Notes: generated from the letters alone by a model not told the origin. Counted from the stretch's first letter, positions 16,239 to 30,149 are shown. The stretch: 64,000 nt of DNA from Streptomyces sp. NBRC 109706 (GCF_000974485.1 NZ_BBOM01000007.1:682001-746000), one strand, 5' to 3'. Program-made: numbers and translations.

Positions 16239-17912
16239 TTACTTGAAAGAAACCTCGGCGAAGTTCTCCTGGGTCAGCGGAGAGACGGTGGGCGGGTTGA
16301 CATCGGCCGAGAAGGCGATGGAGGGCGGCGAGCTGGAGATCGGCACGCCGGGCAGGAACTCCATGATGGCCTCGTTGGCGGTGGCGTAGAGGCCCTCGCG
16401 GGTCTCGACGTCGGGCTCGGTCCTGGCCTCGGTCATGAGATCGAAGATCTCGTCGTTCTCGAAGCCCCACTCCTTGGTGTAGCCGTCGAACCAGGTGCCG
16501 AGGAAGTTGTAGCCGTCGTTGAAGTCGCCGGTCCAGCCGAGCAGGTAGACGTCACAGCCGCCGTCCCTGGTGGTCTCGGTGTAGTCCGGGTTCCAGGTGA
16601 GGGCCTTCGGCTGGACGGTGACGCCGACCGCTTCGAGGTCGGCGCGCAGCAGCTCGTAGATGTCGGCGGGGGCCGGCATGTACGGGCGGGTGACCTCGGT
16701 CGGGTAGCAGAAGTCGAGCGTCAGGTCCTCGTGCCCGGCGTCGGCGAGCAGCTGCTGCGCCAGCTCCGGGTCGTAGTCGTAGGTCCGCACGTCCTGCGAG
16801 TAGCCGGCGACGGTGTCCGGCATGAACTGGGTGGCGACCACGCCGCCGTCGGGCAGCTGGGTGTCGACGATGTTCTGCCGGTCCAGCGCGTGGGCGATGG
16901 CCTGCCGCACCTCAAGCTCTTCGAGGGCGGGCTGCCGCTCCTGGGTGATGCCCAGGTAGAAGATGTTGAAGACGCCACGGACCGGGACCTGGAAGCCGTC
17001 GTCGGCCAGGGTCTGCACATCCGCGGGGGCGACCAGGTCGTAGCCGTGGATGTCGCCGGCCTGCAGCTCCTGACGGCGCGCCGACTCCTCGGAGATGGTG
17101 CGGAAGACCAGCTGGTCGACGCCGGCCTTCTCACCCCAGTAGTCGTCGAAACGCTCCAGGGTGACCTCGCCGTTGCCCTTGTTCCACTCGGTGACCCGGA
17201 ACGGGCCGGTGCCGGCGACCGTGCCGCCCTCCTGGCTGTAGCCGGGGAAGGTGATGTCCTCCCCGCCACCGCTCGGGTCGTCCTCCGCGTACGCGGCGAG
17301 GGAGTCGGGCGAGTGGATGGAGAACGGCTGGAGCGAGAAGCCGCCGGGATAGTTGGCGGACGGCTCGGCCACGGTGATCACGGCCGTCAGCTCGTCGGGC
17401 GCCTCGCAGCCCACATAGTTGGCCTCGGGGGTGTCCTCGCTCTCGTTCTCGGCGAAGCCGCCGAAGATGTTCTGCCAGTAGTACGAGAGCGTGGTGTTCT
17501 GGTACGTGCCTGACCAGTTGTACCAGCGCTCGAAGTTCTGGCAGACCACGTCGCCGGTCAGGTCGCCGCCGTCGTGGAACTTGACACCCTCGCGCAGCGA
17601 GAAGGTCCACTCGGTGCCCGCGTCGTTGCTCGACCACTCCTCGGCGAGTCCGCCGACCAGCTCGGTACCTCCCGGCTCGTGCTCCAGCAGCGTCTCGAAC
17701 GCCTGCCGGGTCACCCGGAACGTCTCACCGTCGCTGCCCAGGGAGGGGTCGAGGGAGGCGGGGTTGCCCGCGGCGCCGAAGACGAACACGTCGGAGTCGC
17801 CTCCGGAGCCGTTGTCGTCATCGTCCCGCTCACTGGCGCAGCCGGTCGCGACCAGGCCGATCGCTATGGCCGCCGCGAACATCTTCGCGGCGCGGGGTCT
17901 TGCTATGCGCAT
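16239..17912 (-). CDS. ABC transporter solute-binding lipoprotein (SBP_bac_5)
   Basis: The 557-residue protein has a signal peptide with lipobox VATGCAS (Cys at about 25), a short Asp/Gly-rich linker and a full SBP_bac_5 fold. Features include FGAAGNPASLDPSLGSD, LAEEWSSNDAGTEWTFSLREG (overlapping typical family motifs) and KVRxxI-like binding-site regions. It captures peptides or related ligands outside the membrane for the four downstream transporter genes. It is first in the operon, behind a promoter at 17966-17994. Confidence 0.93.
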   Translation of the reverse strand: MRIARPRAAKMFAAAIAIGLVATGCASERDDDDNGSGGDSDVFVFGAAGNPASLDPSLGSDGETFRVTRQAFETLLEHEPGGTELVGGLAEEWSSNDAGTEWTFSLREGVKFHDGGDLTGDVVCQNFERWYNWSGTYQNTTLSYYWQNIFGGFAENESEDTPEANYVGCEAPDELTAVITVAEPSANYPGGFSLQPFSIHSPDSLAAYAEDDPSGGGEDITFPGYSQEGGTVAGTGPFRVTEWNKGNGEVTLERFDDYWGEKAGVDQLVFRTISEESARRQELQAGDIHGYDLVAPADVQTLADDGFQVPVRGVFNIFYLGITQERQPALEELEVRQAIAHALDRQNIVDTQLPDGGVVATQFMPDTVAGYSQDVRTYDYDPELAQQLLADAGHEDLTLDFCYPTEVTRPYMPAPADIYELLRADLEAVGVTVQPKALTWNPDYTETTRDGGCDVYLLGWTGDFNDGYNFLGTWFDGYTKEWGFENDEIFDLMTEARTEPDVETREGLYATANEAIMEFLPGVPISSSPPSIAFSADVNPPTVSPLTQENFAEVSFK

Positions 17913-17965
17913 TGATCCACCTCAGAGGGTCGGAACGGTGGTTGGGGCGTTAGCCGGTGGACGGC

Positions 17966-17994
17966 ACATTACTGCTCGGGAATATGGCTGTGAA
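17966..17994 (-). promoter_or_regulatory. Promoter of the peptide-type ABC operon
   Basis: On the minus strand, TTCACA (17994-17989), a 17-nt spacer and TAATGT (17971-17966) fit a housekeeping-type promoter. The leader to the start codon at 17912 is about 45-50 nt. The palindrome GCTGTGAACAGC (17987-17998) overlaps the -35 and could be an operator. Confidence 0.55.
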
Positions 17995-18168
17995 CAGCGT
18001 TCAGCCCGGCGATATCGACCTGAGACGTGGCGCGTAAACCGCCCAAATCGCCCACGTCGCCGGGTGGCGCCTCGAAGAATCAGGGGAGTCCCCGGCAACC
18101 TCGGGCGCCCCGGTGACCACCTGGGGGCGTCCATCACGCACCAACTCCCCCACATACGAGGAGACCTC

Positions 18169-20712
18169 GTGCCTTCCCCTCATCACGCACCAACCGGCGG
18201 GCGCCGGAGGAGGCTGCTGTCCTTCGCCCTCGCCGGCGTCCTGGCGGCCGGCGGCTTCACGGCCCTGGCGCAGGCCCAGGAGACGGACGCCCCACCGGCC
18301 GACTCCCCCACCCAGGCGCGGGCCGGCGGCCTGGACCGGGGCCTGGTCAGCGTCGGGGGCGACCAGGGCAACCTGGTGAGCTGGCGTTCGCTGGCGTCCG
18401 ATCCGGAAGGGGTGGCCTTCCATCTCTACCGGGACGGCACCCGGATCACCGAGAGCCCGCTGTCCGGCGCCACCAACTACCTGGACGAGGGCGCGCCGGC
18501 GGACGCCGGCTACTCGCTGGCCACCGTCACGGACGGCGTCGAGGCCCTGGACGCGGCCGAGGCGCTGGCGCTGCCCAACGCCCATACCGACATCCCGCTG
18601 GACCGGCCGTCGAACAGCCATACGCCCAACGACGGTTCGGTCGGCGATCTCGACGGGGACGGCGCGTTGGAGATCGTCGTCAAATGGGAGCCGGACAACG
18701 CCAAGGACAACTCGCAGGCCGGCGTGACCGACAACGTCTACCTGGACGCCTACCGGTTCGACGGCACCCGGCTCTGGCGGATCGACCTGGGCCGCAACAT
18801 CCGCGCCGGCGCGCACTACACGCAGTTCCAGGTGTACGACTACGACGGCGACGGCTCGGCCGAGGTGGCGGTGAAGACCGCCGACGGCACGGTCGACGGC
18901 GCCGGCGCGGTGATCGGCGACGCGGGCGCCGACCATCGCAACGGCGAGGGCTATGTGCTGGCGGGGCCCGAGTTCCTGACGGTCTTCGACGGCGCGACCG
19001 GCGCCGCCCTGGACACCGTCGACTACGTTCCGGCGCGCGGGAACACCTGCGACTGGGGCGACTGCTACGGCAACCGGGTGGACCGCTTCCTGGCCGGCAC
19101 CGCCTATCTGGACGGTTCGACCCCCTCGTTGATCATGGCGCGCGGCTACTACACCCGATCTACCATCGCCGCCTGGGACTTCGACGGCCAGTCGCTGCGT
19201 CAGCGCTGGTTCTTCGACAGCGACCAGGCGGGCAACCAGTACGCGGGCCAGGGCTCGCACAGCCTGTCGATCGGCGATGTGGACGGCGACGGGCGGGATG
19301 AGATCGTCTATGGCGCGATGACCGTGGACGACAACGGCAGCCCGCTGTGGACCACCGGCACCGGGCATGGCGATGCTCAGCATCTGGGCGATTTCGATCC
19401 CTCAAGCCCGGGTCTTGAGTACTTCAAGGTCTCCGAGTCCGCCAACCAGCCCAACTCGCTGCTGATCGACCCGGCCAACGGGGACATCCTCTGGCAGACC
19501 CCGTCCGGCACCGACAACGGCCGGGGCGTCGCCGGCGACATCTGGGCGGGGAACCCGGGCGCCGAGTTCTGGTCCAGCGCCGACGGCTCGCTGCTGAACC
19601 TCGCCGGCCAGCCGATCGGCCGCAAGCCGAGCAGCGCCAACTTCCTGGTGTGGTGGGACGGTGACGCCACCAGGGAACTGCTGGACGGCACCCATATCGA
19701 CAAGTACGGCCCCGACGGGGACCAGCGGCTGCTGACCGCCGAAGGGGTGGCGTCCAACAACGGCACCAAGGCGACGCCCGTGCTCTCGGCCGACATCCTG
19801 GGCGACTGGCGCGAGGAGGTCGTCTGGCGCACCTCGGACAACAACGCGCTGCGGGTCTACTCCACGGACATCCCCACCGACCTGACGTTCCCCGCGCTGT
19901 TGGAGGACCGCCAGTACCGGACGGGCGTGGCGTGGCAGAACACCGCCTACAACCAGCCGCCGCACCCCAGCTTCGCGCTGGACGCGGGGAGCGCGGGGAC
20001 GGACACGCACGCCGGCGTGCGCGCCGCCGCGTGGCCGGAGCCGACCGACGAGGTCTCGGTCGACGAGACCATCGAGGTGGACGGCGAGTTCGACGGCGGC
20101 AACGTGCGCTATGTGCCGGGCCCCGGGCTCGGCGACGGCGGGCAGGGCGAGGACCAACTGCCGGTCTTCGAGGTCGCCGAGGGCGGGACGCTGCGCGACG
20201 TGGTGATCGGCTCCCCCGGCGCCGACGGGGTGCACTGCGCGGGCAGCTGCACGCTGGAGCGCGTCTGGTGGGAGGACATCGGCGAGGACGCCGCCACCTT
20301 CAGGGGCGGCGACGACTCCCGGTTCACCGTCACCGGCGGCGCGGCACGCGGCGCAGACGACAAGGTGTTCCAGCACAACGGCGGCGGCGAACTGACCGTC
20401 ACCGACTTCGTCGCGGAGGACTTCACCACGCTCTACCGCTCCTGCGGCAACTGCTCGACGCAGTACCAGCGCTCCGTGGTGCTGGAGTCGGTCGAGGTGA
20501 CCGCGCCGGCCAGCCGGCTGGTGGGGATCAACGAGAACTACGGCGACAGCGCGACGCTGCGGGACATCACGGTGCTCGGGGACGACGACCGCGATCTGGT
20601 GCCCTGCCAGCGGTACCTCGGCAACGACAGCGGGGACGAGCCGGAGGAGACCGGCAGCGGCCCCGACGGAACGTTCTGCCGGTACACGGAGTCCGACATC
20701 TCCTACGACTGA
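18169..20712 (+). CDS. Secreted two-domain pectinolytic enzyme: PL11 rhamnogalacturonan lyase plus PL3 pectate lyase
   Basis: The 847-residue protein has a signal peptide (GGRRRRLLSFALAGVLAAGG, cleavage near AQA|QE). Residues about 53-620 resemble PL11 (LDRGLVSVGGDQGNLVSWR start, and repeated Ca-binding DGDG motifs such as VGDLDGDGALEIVVKWEPD, YDYDGDGSAEV and GDVDGDGRDEI). Residues about 630-847 resemble PL3 (DGVHCAGSCTLERVWWEDIG, GEDAATFRG, DDKVFQHNGGG). It would cut rhamnogalacturonan-I and homogalacturonan by beta-elimination outside the cell. GTG 18169 is chosen because GAGGAG lies 5 nt upstream and the signal peptide begins there; a longer open frame upstream is non-coding. It is divergent from the ABC operon. 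Confidence 0.88.
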   Translation: MPSPHHAPTGGRRRRLLSFALAGVLAAGGFTALAQAQETDAPPADSPTQARAGGLDRGLVSVGGDQGNLVSWRSLASDPEGVAFHLYRDGTRITESPLSGATNYLDEGAPADAGYSLATVTDGVEALDAAEALALPNAHTDIPLDRPSNSHTPNDGSVGDLDGDGALEIVVKWEPDNAKDNSQAGVTDNVYLDAYRFDGTRLWRIDLGRNIRAGAHYTQFQVYDYDGDGSAEVAVKTADGTVDGAGAVIGDAGADHRNGEGYVLAGPEFLTVFDGATGAALDTVDYVPARGNTCDWGDCYGNRVDRFLAGTAYLDGSTPSLIMARGYYTRSTIAAWDFDGQSLRQRWFFDSDQAGNQYAGQGSHSLSIGDVDGDGRDEIVYGAMTVDDNGSPLWTTGTGHGDAQHLGDFDPSSPGLEYFKVSESANQPNSLLIDPANGDILWQTPSGTDNGRGVAGDIWAGNPGAEFWSSADGSLLNLAGQPIGRKPSSANFLVWWDGDATRELLDGTHIDKYGPDGDQRLLTAEGVASNNGTKATPVLSADILGDWREEVVWRTSDNNALRVYSTDIPTDLTFPALLEDRQYRTGVAWQNTAYNQPPHPSFALDAGSAGTDTHAGVRAAAWPEPTDEVSVDETIEVDGEFDGGNVRYVPGPGLGDGGQGEDQLPVFEVAEGGTLRDVVIGSPGADGVHCAGSCTLERVWWEDIGEDAATFRGGDDSRFTVTGGAARGADDKVFQHNGGGELTVTDFVAEDFTTLYRSCGNCSTQYQRSVVLESVEVTAPASRLVGINENYGDSATLRDITVLGDDDRDLVPCQRYLGNDSGDEPEETGSGPDGTFCRYTESDISYD

Positions 20713-20771
20713 CCGGCCCGTTCGGCGTTGGCGGGAATTCACCGACCGCCGCTTCCCGACCGGCTCATCCG

Positions 20772-20811
20772 ACCGGCCTCCACCCGCTTCCGGCAGGTGG
20801 GGGCCGGTTTT
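20772..20811 (+). terminator. Rho-independent terminator of the pectinolytic gene
   Basis: A 13-bp stem (ACCGGCCTCCACC at 20772-20784 with GGTGGGGGCCGGT at 20796-20808, one G-T pair) has an 11-nt loop and is followed by TTT. It lies 60 nt after the stop codon. Confidence 0.8.
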
Positions 20812-21045
20812 CCCGTGCCCACTCGGGGAGTCGGGACCGGTGGTTCGCCCGGGGTTTCGCCCGCCCATTGTTCCGGCTGTTATGCCGGCCGATGTATACG
20901 ACATCAACGGATCTTCGCGAACCGCCCGACAGTTTCTCCGAGTGGATACGCGGCGGTCACCGGTCACCGGATTGTATAGCCCTGTCGGATGGGCAGGCTT
21001 GGCACACGGAACCCCCCACACGAGTGAACGCGCACCGGAGCGGCC
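20812..21045. promoter_or_regulatory. Region upstream of glgE
   Basis: This stretch is noticeably less GC-rich than its surroundings (20865-21000), as expected for the promoter of the glgE-treS operon. TTGTTC at 20868 and TATACG at 20895 are the best -35/-10-like words, but their spacing is 21 nt, so no promoter is called firmly. A direct repeat GGTCACCGGTCACC lies near 20955-20970. Confidence 0.35.
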
Positions 21046-23179
21046 ATGCCCGAAACCAGTCACTCAGCGATCCAACGGATACAAAGGACAACGTCCCCTC
21101 ACGGCGAGGGAAAAAGCCCGCCCCCGACGCTTCCAGGTGATCCCCACATGATCGGTCGTATCCCTGTCCTTGACGTCCAGCCGCGCGTTGACTGCGGGCG
21201 CCGCCCCGTCAAGGCCGTGCCGGGTGAGACCTTCCTGGTCTCCGCGACCGTCTTCCGCGAGGGGCCCGACGCGGTCGGCGCCAATGTCGTGCTGCGCGAC
21301 CCCGGGGGGCGCGGCGGCCCCTGGGTGCCGATGCGCGAGCTGGCGCCCGGGCTCGACCGGTGGGGCGCCGAGGTCACCCCGGACCGGGAGGGCCGTTGGA
21401 CCTACGCGGTCGAGTCCTGGGGCGATCCGGTGACCAGCTGGCGCGCCCGCGCCGCCATCAAGGTGCCGGCCGGCGTGGATGTGGAGCTGACCCTGATGGA
21501 GGGCGCCGAGCTGCTGAAGCGGGCGGCCGGCGGGGTGCCCAAGAGCGCGGGCCGGGAGGCGGTGCTGAGCGCCGTGGCCGGCCTGCTGGACCCCGAGCTG
21601 CCGCCGGCGACCCGGCTCGCCGCCGCCCAGGCGCCCGAGGTGACCGAGGTGCTGACCGCGCATCCGCTGCGCGAACTGGTCAGCTCCTCACGGCCGATGC
21701 CGCTGGTGGTGGAGCGGGAGCGGGCCCTCTTCGGCTCCTGGTACGAGCTGTTCCCCCGCTCCGAGGGCGCGGTGGTGCGGCGCCATCTGCCGCCGGTCTC
21801 CGGCACCCTGCGCACCGCCGCCGAACGGCTCCCCGCCATCGCCCAGATGGGCTTCGACGTGGTGTACCTGCCGCCGGTGCACCCCATCGGCACGGCGTTC
21901 CGCAAGGGCAGGAACGGCGCGCTCGACGCGCGTTCCGACGATGTCGGCTCGCCCTGGGCCATCGGCTCGGCCGACGGCGGGCACGACGCGATCCATCCGG
22001 ATCTGGGCACCCTGGAGGACTTCGACGCCTTCGTGGCGACGGCGCGCGAGCTGGAGTTGGAGGTGGCGCTCGACTTCGCGTTGCAGTGCAGCCCCGACCA
22101 TCCGTGGGTGAAGTCGCATCCCGAGTGGTTCGCCAGACGCGGCGACGGCACCATCGCCTTCGCGGAGAACCCGCCGAAGAAGTACCAGGACATCTATCCC
22201 ATCTCCTTTGAACAGGACTTCCGCGGACTGGTCACGGAGACGCTGCGCATCCTGCGGTTCTGGATGGCGCACGGCGTGCGGATCTTCCGGGTGGACAATC
22301 CCCACACCAAGCCGGTGGTGTTCTGGGAGAAGGTCATCACGGAGATCAACAGAACGGATCCGGACGTCATTTTCCTGGCCGAGGCGTTCACCCGGCCCGC
22401 GATGATGCACACGCTGGCGCAGATCGGATTCCAGCAGTCGTATACCTATTTCACCTGGCGCAACACCAAGGAGGAGCTGACCGAGTACCTGACGGAACTC
22501 TCCGGTCCCGCCGCGTCCTATATGCGGCCCAACTTCTTTGTGAACACGCCGGACATCCTGCACGCCTATCTGCAGAACGGCGGGCGGGCGGCGTTCAGGA
22601 CACGTGCGGTGCTGGCCGCGACGCTCGCCCCCAGCTGGGGCATGTACGCCGGCTACGAGCTGTGCGAGAACACGCCGGCGGCGCCGGGCAGCGAGGAGTA
22701 CGCGGACTCGGAGAAGTACCAGTTGCGCCCCCGCGACTGGGCCGGCGCGGAGGCCGCCGGGGAGAGCATCGCCGGGCTGATCGCGTTGCTCAACACGCTC
22801 CGGCGGCGCCACCCCGCGCTGCGCCAGCTTCGCGATCTGCACTTTCACCGCACCAACAACGAGCACATCCTGGCCTACTCCAAGCGGACGCGGACACCTC
22901 AGGCCGACTGCGTGCTGATCGTGGTCAACCTCGATCCACACCACACCCACGAAGCGACGGTCTCGTTGGATATGGAGCAACTCCAAGGGTGCGGCCTCAC
23001 GCCCGCGCAGGAAGGTGGCGCCGAGCCCTTCCCGGTGTGCGACCAGCTCACCGGGACGACCTACTACTGGGGCAGGGACAACTATGTGCGGCTTGAGCCG
23101 GGCCGTGCGGATGCGTACGCCTCGTCAGCGCACATCTTGGCCCTGCGACCGTCCTCACAGACCGGAGGGTCACCCAACC

Positions 23180-23193
<14 letters not shown>
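21046..23193 (+). CDS. glgE: Alpha-1,4-glucan:maltose-1-phosphate maltosyltransferase GlgE
   Basis: The 715-residue GH13_3 enzyme transfers maltosyl units from maltose-1-phosphate to linear alpha-glucan in the cytoplasm. It has an N-terminal beta-domain (GRIPVLDVQPRVDCGRRPVKA), an S-domain helix bundle and the barrel with nucleophile Asp in FRVDNPHTKP, acid Glu in IFLAEAFTRP and the third Asp in VNTPDILHAYL. ATG 21046 is used because MPETSHS resembles the N-terminus I recall for S. coelicolor GlgE and GGAG precedes it. ATG 21148 (AGGTGA upstream) would give 681 residues. The stop lies 14 nt inside treS, implying coupled translation. Confidence 0.95.
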
Positions 23194-24883
<1,690 letters not shown>

Positions 24884-24910
24884 GGCGTAGAAGGGCGCCT
24901 TCCCGGCTTA

Positions 24911-24928
24911 CCCCCAGTCCGCTGGGGG
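24911..24928. terminator. Small hairpin between treS and mak
   Basis: CCCCCAG and CTGGGGG pair around a TCCG loop, 28 nt after the treS stop. There is no U-tract, so it may be a weak terminator or an RNA-stability element. A partial copy (CCTCCCCCTGGCAGGG) follows directly. Confidence 0.5.
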
Positions 24929-25085
24929 AAGCCTCCCCCTGGCAGGGCATTGGCCAGGGCCTCTCTCCGCGTTACGGGCCTCACCCGCACGGCCGTTCCT
25001 GCACGACACGTCCCGCACCATCAGGCAACCCACGCCTCAATCCGGGACACTTCGTGACATATCTCGCGCCCGGGGAAAGGACGTC

Positions 25086-26552
25086 ATGTCGGATAGCTCC
25101 GCGCCCCGGGCTGCCCCGGCCGAGATCCCCCAGCTCGCCACGGGGCAGGGCAGTGCCCTGCTGCGGTCGCTGACCGGGCTGCTCGCCAACTGGCTGCCGG
25201 AACAACGCTGGTTCGCCGGCAAGGGCCGTCCGCTCGGCGAGCTGACCCTGATCTCGGCGACCGAGATCCTGCCCTGCGGCCCGGCGGGCACCACCCCCGG
25301 GCTGCTGCACCTGATCGTGCGCGCCGGCGCGAGCGCCGGCCGCGCGAGCGAACCCCGAGCGGCCGAAGGCGACTGCTACCAACTGCTGCTCGGGGTCCGC
25401 CCGGCGCTGCCCGAAGCGCTGGCCCCCGCGTTGGTCGGCCGCCCGACGGAGGGTCCGCTGCGCGGCCGAGCGGTCTACGAGGCGCTGCACGACCCCCGGT
25501 TGGCCGGGCTGCTGCTGGAGCGGCTGCGCGCCCCTGGACGGCTCGGCACCCTCTCCTTCGGCCGCGCGCCCGACACCACCATCCCCACCGGGCTCACCGC
25601 CCGGGTGCTCACCGGCGAACAGACCAACTCGTCCGTGGTCTTCGGCGAGGCCCATATCCTCAAGCTGTTCCGCCGGGTCAGCCCCGGGATCAACCCGGAC
25701 CTCGAACTGCCCCTGGCCCTGGCCCAGGCCGGCTGCGCCCGAGTGCCGGCACCCGCCGCCTGGTTCGAGGCCAGCTGGCCGGGCGCCGTCGGCGAACCGC
25801 TCACCCTCGGCGTGCTCCAACCGTTCCTGGCCGGCTCGACGGACGGCTGGCAGCTCGCCCAGCTCTCCCTGGAGACCGGCGGCGACTTCACTTCCTCCTC
25901 CCACGCCCTCGGCATGGCCACCGCCGAGGTGCACGCCGCGCTGGCCACCGCGCTGCCGACGGAACGGCTGGCCGGGCACCAACTGGAGGCAATCGCAAGG
26001 GCGATGATGGAACGGCTCAACGAGGCGGCCGACGTGGTCTCCGCGCTGCGCCCCTACCGCGACGGGCTGCGCCGCGCCTATGTCGCACTGGCCGACCACG
26101 CGGCGCGCGGCGGCGCCGCGCTGGCGCAGCGGCTGCACGGGGACCTCCATCTGGGCCAGGTGCTGACCGTCGCCGAGCCCGCCGGCGGCGGCGACGCGCA
26201 CTGGACGGTGATCGACTTCGAGGGCGAGCCGGCCAGACCGCTGGCCGACCGCCGCCAACCGGGCCCACCGGTGCGGGACATCGCCGGCATGCTGCGCTCC
26301 TTCGACTACGCGGCCTGCCAGCACCAGGTGCGGGGCAACCGGGGCGCGGCCGAATGGTCCCGCGCCAACCGGGCCGCCTACTGCGCCGGCTACGCGGCGG
26401 CCAGGGGCACCGATCCGCTGCGGGAACGGGAGCTGCTGCTCGCCTACGAGACGGACAAGGCGATCTACGAGGTGCTGTACGAGGCCAGGCACCGCCCCTC
26501 CTGGCTGCCGGTTCCGATGATTGCGATCCGCCGTCTGGCCACCGCCGGCTGA
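25086..26552 (+). CDS. mak: Maltokinase (Mak/Pep2)
   Basis: The 488-residue protein phosphorylates maltose at C1 with ATP to give the GlgE donor. The N-terminal cap lobe contains LANWLPEQRWFAGKG, conserved in maltokinases. The kinase core has the catalytic-loop-like HGDLHLGQVL and the Mg-binding VIDFEGEPARPLADRRQ, as in aminoglycoside-phosphotransferase-like kinases. AGGAC and related purines lie before ATG 25086. It follows treS after about 200 nt and precedes glgB by 58 nt, completing the trehalose-to-glucan route. The order treS-pep2-glgB matches other Streptomyces. Confidence 0.93.
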   Translation: MSDSSAPRAAPAEIPQLATGQGSALLRSLTGLLANWLPEQRWFAGKGRPLGELTLISATEILPCGPAGTTPGLLHLIVRAGASAGRASEPRAAEGDCYQLLLGVRPALPEALAPALVGRPTEGPLRGRAVYEALHDPRLAGLLLERLRAPGRLGTLSFGRAPDTTIPTGLTARVLTGEQTNSSVVFGEAHILKLFRRVSPGINPDLELPLALAQAGCARVPAPAAWFEASWPGAVGEPLTLGVLQPFLAGSTDGWQLAQLSLETGGDFTSSSHALGMATAEVHAALATALPTERLAGHQLEAIARAMMERLNEAADVVSALRPYRDGLRRAYVALADHAARGGAALAQRLHGDLHLGQVLTVAEPAGGGDAHWTVIDFEGEPARPLADRRQPGPPVRDIAGMLRSFDYAACQHQVRGNRGAAEWSRANRAAYCAGYAAARGTDPLRERELLLAYETDKAIYEVLYEARHRPSWLPVPMIAIRRLATAG

Positions 26553-26610
26553 CCGAGCCCCACTGATACGGCCGGCCCCTTTTCCAGCCCGCCCGAAGGA
26601 GACCCGCACC

Positions 26611-28785
<2,175 letters not shown>

Positions 28786-28792
28786 CCGAGAG

Positions 28793-30010
28793 TCAGCGCG
28801 ACTCGCGGTAGAAGGCGTCCAGCACCTCGCCCCGGCCCGCCCCGGTGTCGTAGCGGTACACCTCCCGGCCCTCGACAAAGACCGTGAGCGCCCGGCTCAT
28901 CACGTCCAGCGGATCGCCCGACCAGATCACCACGTCCCCGTCGAGCCCGGGCCTGAGCGCGCCGACCCGGTCGTCGAGGCCCAGGATCTGCGCCGGGTTG
29001 GTGGTGATGGTGGCCAGCGCCCGGTCCCTGTCCAGGCCCTCCTTGACGCACAGCGTGACCTGGTGCACCAGGAAGTTGATCGGCACCACCGGATGGTCCG
29101 TGGTGATCGCCACCTTCACCCCCGCCCGGTCCAGGATCCCCGGGTTGGCCAGCGTCCGCTCCTTCAGCTCCACCTTGCTGCGGGTGGTGAAGAGCGGCCC
29201 GGTGATCACCGGGATGCCCCGCCGGGCGATATCGTCGGCCAGCAGATGCCCCTCGGTGGCGTGGTTGATCACCAGCCGGTAGCCGAACTCGTCGGCCAGC
29301 CGCATCGCGGTGGCGATATCGTCCGCCCGGTGGCTGTGCTGACACCACGGCAACGAACCGTCCAGCACCGCGAGCAACGTCTCCGACGTCAGATCCCGCT
29401 CGAAGGGCTTGCCCTCCTCCTCGGCGTGCGCCTTGCGCGCGCGGTAGTCCTGCGCGGCGGTGAAGGCGTCCCTGATCACCGCCGCGGTGCCCTGCCGGGT
29501 GGAGGGCAGCGTCTTCTTGTCCCCGTAGACCCGCTTGGGGTTCTCCCCCAACGCGCTCTTCACACTGGCGGGTTGACGGATCACCATGTCGTCGACGGTG
29601 CGGCCCCAGCATTTGACGGCCACGGTCTGGCCACCGATCGGGTTCCCCGAGCCCGGCTTGATCACCGCGCTGGTGACGCCGCCGGCCAACGCGTCACCGA
29701 AGCCGACATCCGCCGGGTTGATGGCGTCCAGGGCCCGCATCCTGGCCCCGTTGGGGTCGGTCATCTCGTTGGTGTCGTTGCCGGCCCAACCCTCACCCTC
29801 CTCGTGCACGCCGATATGCCCGTGCGCCTCGACAAACCCCGGCAGCACCCACCGGCCGGCCGCGTCGACGGTCCGCACCCCGTCGGGCACCGTCACCTCC
29901 GCGTCCGGACCCACGGCGGCGATCCTGCCGTCCACCACCAACACCGTGCCCCCGTCGATGGGAGCGCCGTCCACCGGCACCACATAGCCGGACCTGATCG
30001 CGATATCCAT
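28793..30010 (-). CDS. Amidohydrolase family protein (imidazolonepropionase-like)
   Basis: The 405-residue metal-dependent hydrolase of the amidohydrolase superfamily has a small beta-domain (about 1-55, DAAGRWVLPGFVEAHGHIG with the HxH metal pair), later His residues (WCQHSHRADD, LVINHATEGH) and the terminal metal Asp in ITTDHPVVPI. The C-terminus closes the composite domain (LGLDDRVGALRPGLDGDVVIWSGDPL). The substrate is unknown; relatives include prolidase-like and imidazolonepropionase-like enzymes. ATG 30010 is 8 nt after a TAGGTT box, so it is probably leaderless. It is divergent from the Uma2-type gene. Confidence 0.88.
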   Translation of the reverse strand: MDIAIRSGYVVPVDGAPIDGGTVLVVDGRIAAVGPDAEVTVPDGVRTVDAAGRWVLPGFVEAHGHIGVHEEGEGWAGNDTNEMTDPNGARMRALDAINPADVGFGDALAGGVTSAVIKPGSGNPIGGQTVAVKCWGRTVDDMVIRQPASVKSALGENPKRVYGDKKTLPSTRQGTAAVIRDAFTAAQDYRARKAHAEEEGKPFERDLTSETLLAVLDGSLPWCQHSHRADDIATAMRLADEFGYRLVINHATEGHLLADDIARRGIPVITGPLFTTRSKVELKERTLANPGILDRAGVKVAITTDHPVVPINFLVHQVTLCVKEGLDRDRALATITTNPAQILGLDDRVGALRPGLDGDVVIWSGDPLDVMSRALTVFVEGREVYRYDTGAGRGEVLDAFYRESR

Positions 30011-30018
30011 GGTCGGTG

Positions 30019-30024
30019 AACCTA
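30019..30024 (-). promoter_or_regulatory. -10 box TAGGTT of the amidohydrolase gene
   Basis: TAGGTT on the minus strand ends 8 nt before ATG 30010 and no ribosome binding site is seen. Confidence 0.5.
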
Positions 30025-30149
30025 TCCCACCCCCGGCGCGCGCCCCCGGGCGCACACCAGTTGAGCTGGCAGAATCGATTCTGGCGCCAACGACCGCTTC
30101 TGGAATCGGGGTAGGGCCCATGGCCGAGAGGGCGAGGGGGAAGAACAGC

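Noticed and set aside
17491..18168. N-terminal extension of the pectinolytic enzyme
   Set aside because: The upstream in-frame part is antisense to the solute-binding gene; a ribosome binding site and signal peptide define GTG 18169.
11950..20712. Secondary-metabolite biosynthetic cluster
   Set aside because: Only transport and pectin-degrading genes are present; no synthase, tailoring or pathway regulator gene was seen.
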